Below are positions 11,996-12,027 of a DNA stretch of 12,027 bases, one piece after another. The position numbers were made by a program, and so were the translations under genes. The stretch is from an uncultured Candidatus Saccharibacteria bacterium (GTDB taxonomy: Bacteria > Patescibacteriota > Saccharimonadia > Saccharimonadales > Saccharimonadaceae): assembly GCA_947097085.1 (NCBI GenBank), contig CAMUQR010000022.1:1-12027 (forward strand), written 5' to 3'. The notes beneath the pieces are model-generated. The model made no database searches, was not told the DNA's origin, and was given only the letters and a program-made list of their open reading frames with translations. Each line of letters begins with the position of its first letter. Within the stretch, counting starts at the first letter, position 1.

Positions 11996-12027
11996 AATGG
12001 AAAACTTTTGCTAAGTATCAGTCGCTA

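Noticed and set aside
11997..12014. Five-codon frame at the right edge as a leader peptide
   Set aside because: It has no Shine-Dalgarno, and the predicted start of transcription lies only about 2 bases before the ATG. Nothing supports translation.
1..12027. CRISPR array, tRNA, rRNA, insertion sequence or prophage genes
   Set aside because: I saw no regularly spaced repeats, cloverleaf signatures, transposase motifs or terminal inverted repeats anywhere in the window.

Overview
The window (about 12 kb, moderately AT-rich, densely packed) reads as a bacterial chromosome segment with eleven protein genes. Gaps are short, Shine-Dalgarno sites are mostly clear, hairpin terminators are compact, and three genes encode membrane-anchored exported proteins on long Pro/Thr/Ser/Gln linkers. 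No outer-membrane gene is visible. The mix fits a monoderm bacterium: class Ib ribonucleotide reductase, a divergent acetate/propionate kinase with no phosphotransacetylase beside it, a Prx6-type peroxiredoxin and multidomain surface proteins. I lean towards Patescibacteria/CPR, perhaps Saccharibacteria, with a Firmicute as the alternative. This is inference from protein style, not a marker-gene result. The standard code fits: UGA interrupts none of the reading frames. No gene here ends in UGA (8 TAA, 3 TAG).

Layout. Bases 3-2800 (+) hold the 3' end of an unrecognised gene followed closely by an 837-residue surface protein that fuses an SGNH-type esterase, a VWA domain, a PKD domain and a thrombospondin type 3-like calcium-binding segment to a C-terminal membrane anchor. 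Converging on it is a CNNM/DUF21-CBS membrane protein (2813-3769, -). A divergent promoter region then leads into a peroxiredoxin (3961-4683, +) whose cysteines are arranged unusually. A bidirectional terminator (4764-4800) separates it from the convergent nrdHIEF-type operon (8611 to 4815, -), which encodes a complete aerobic class Ib ribonucleotide reductase system. The nrd promoter overlaps two near-identical 12-bp palindromes exactly 20 bp apart, a candidate operator.

Upstream of nrd on the same strand are two exported proteins: a 190-residue anchored orphan with its own promoter, and a 388-residue anchored HEITH zinc metallopeptidase resembling the catalytic domain of anthrax lethal factor. 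Next is a monocistronic acetate-kinase-family gene (10709-11893, -). The right edge (11894-12027) carries the ackA promoter and a strong rightward promoter for a gene outside the window.

How it fits together: the nrd operon makes dNTPs, using NrdI plus a redoxin as flavin and thiol partners. The peroxiredoxin removes peroxides and suits an oxygen-exposed life. The acetate kinase would yield ATP from acyl phosphates. The esterase/VWA protein, the metallopeptidase and the anchored orphan look like a cell-surface toolkit for binding and trimming external polymers or a partner cell. I see no rRNA, tRNA, CRISPR array, insertion sequence or prophage gene.
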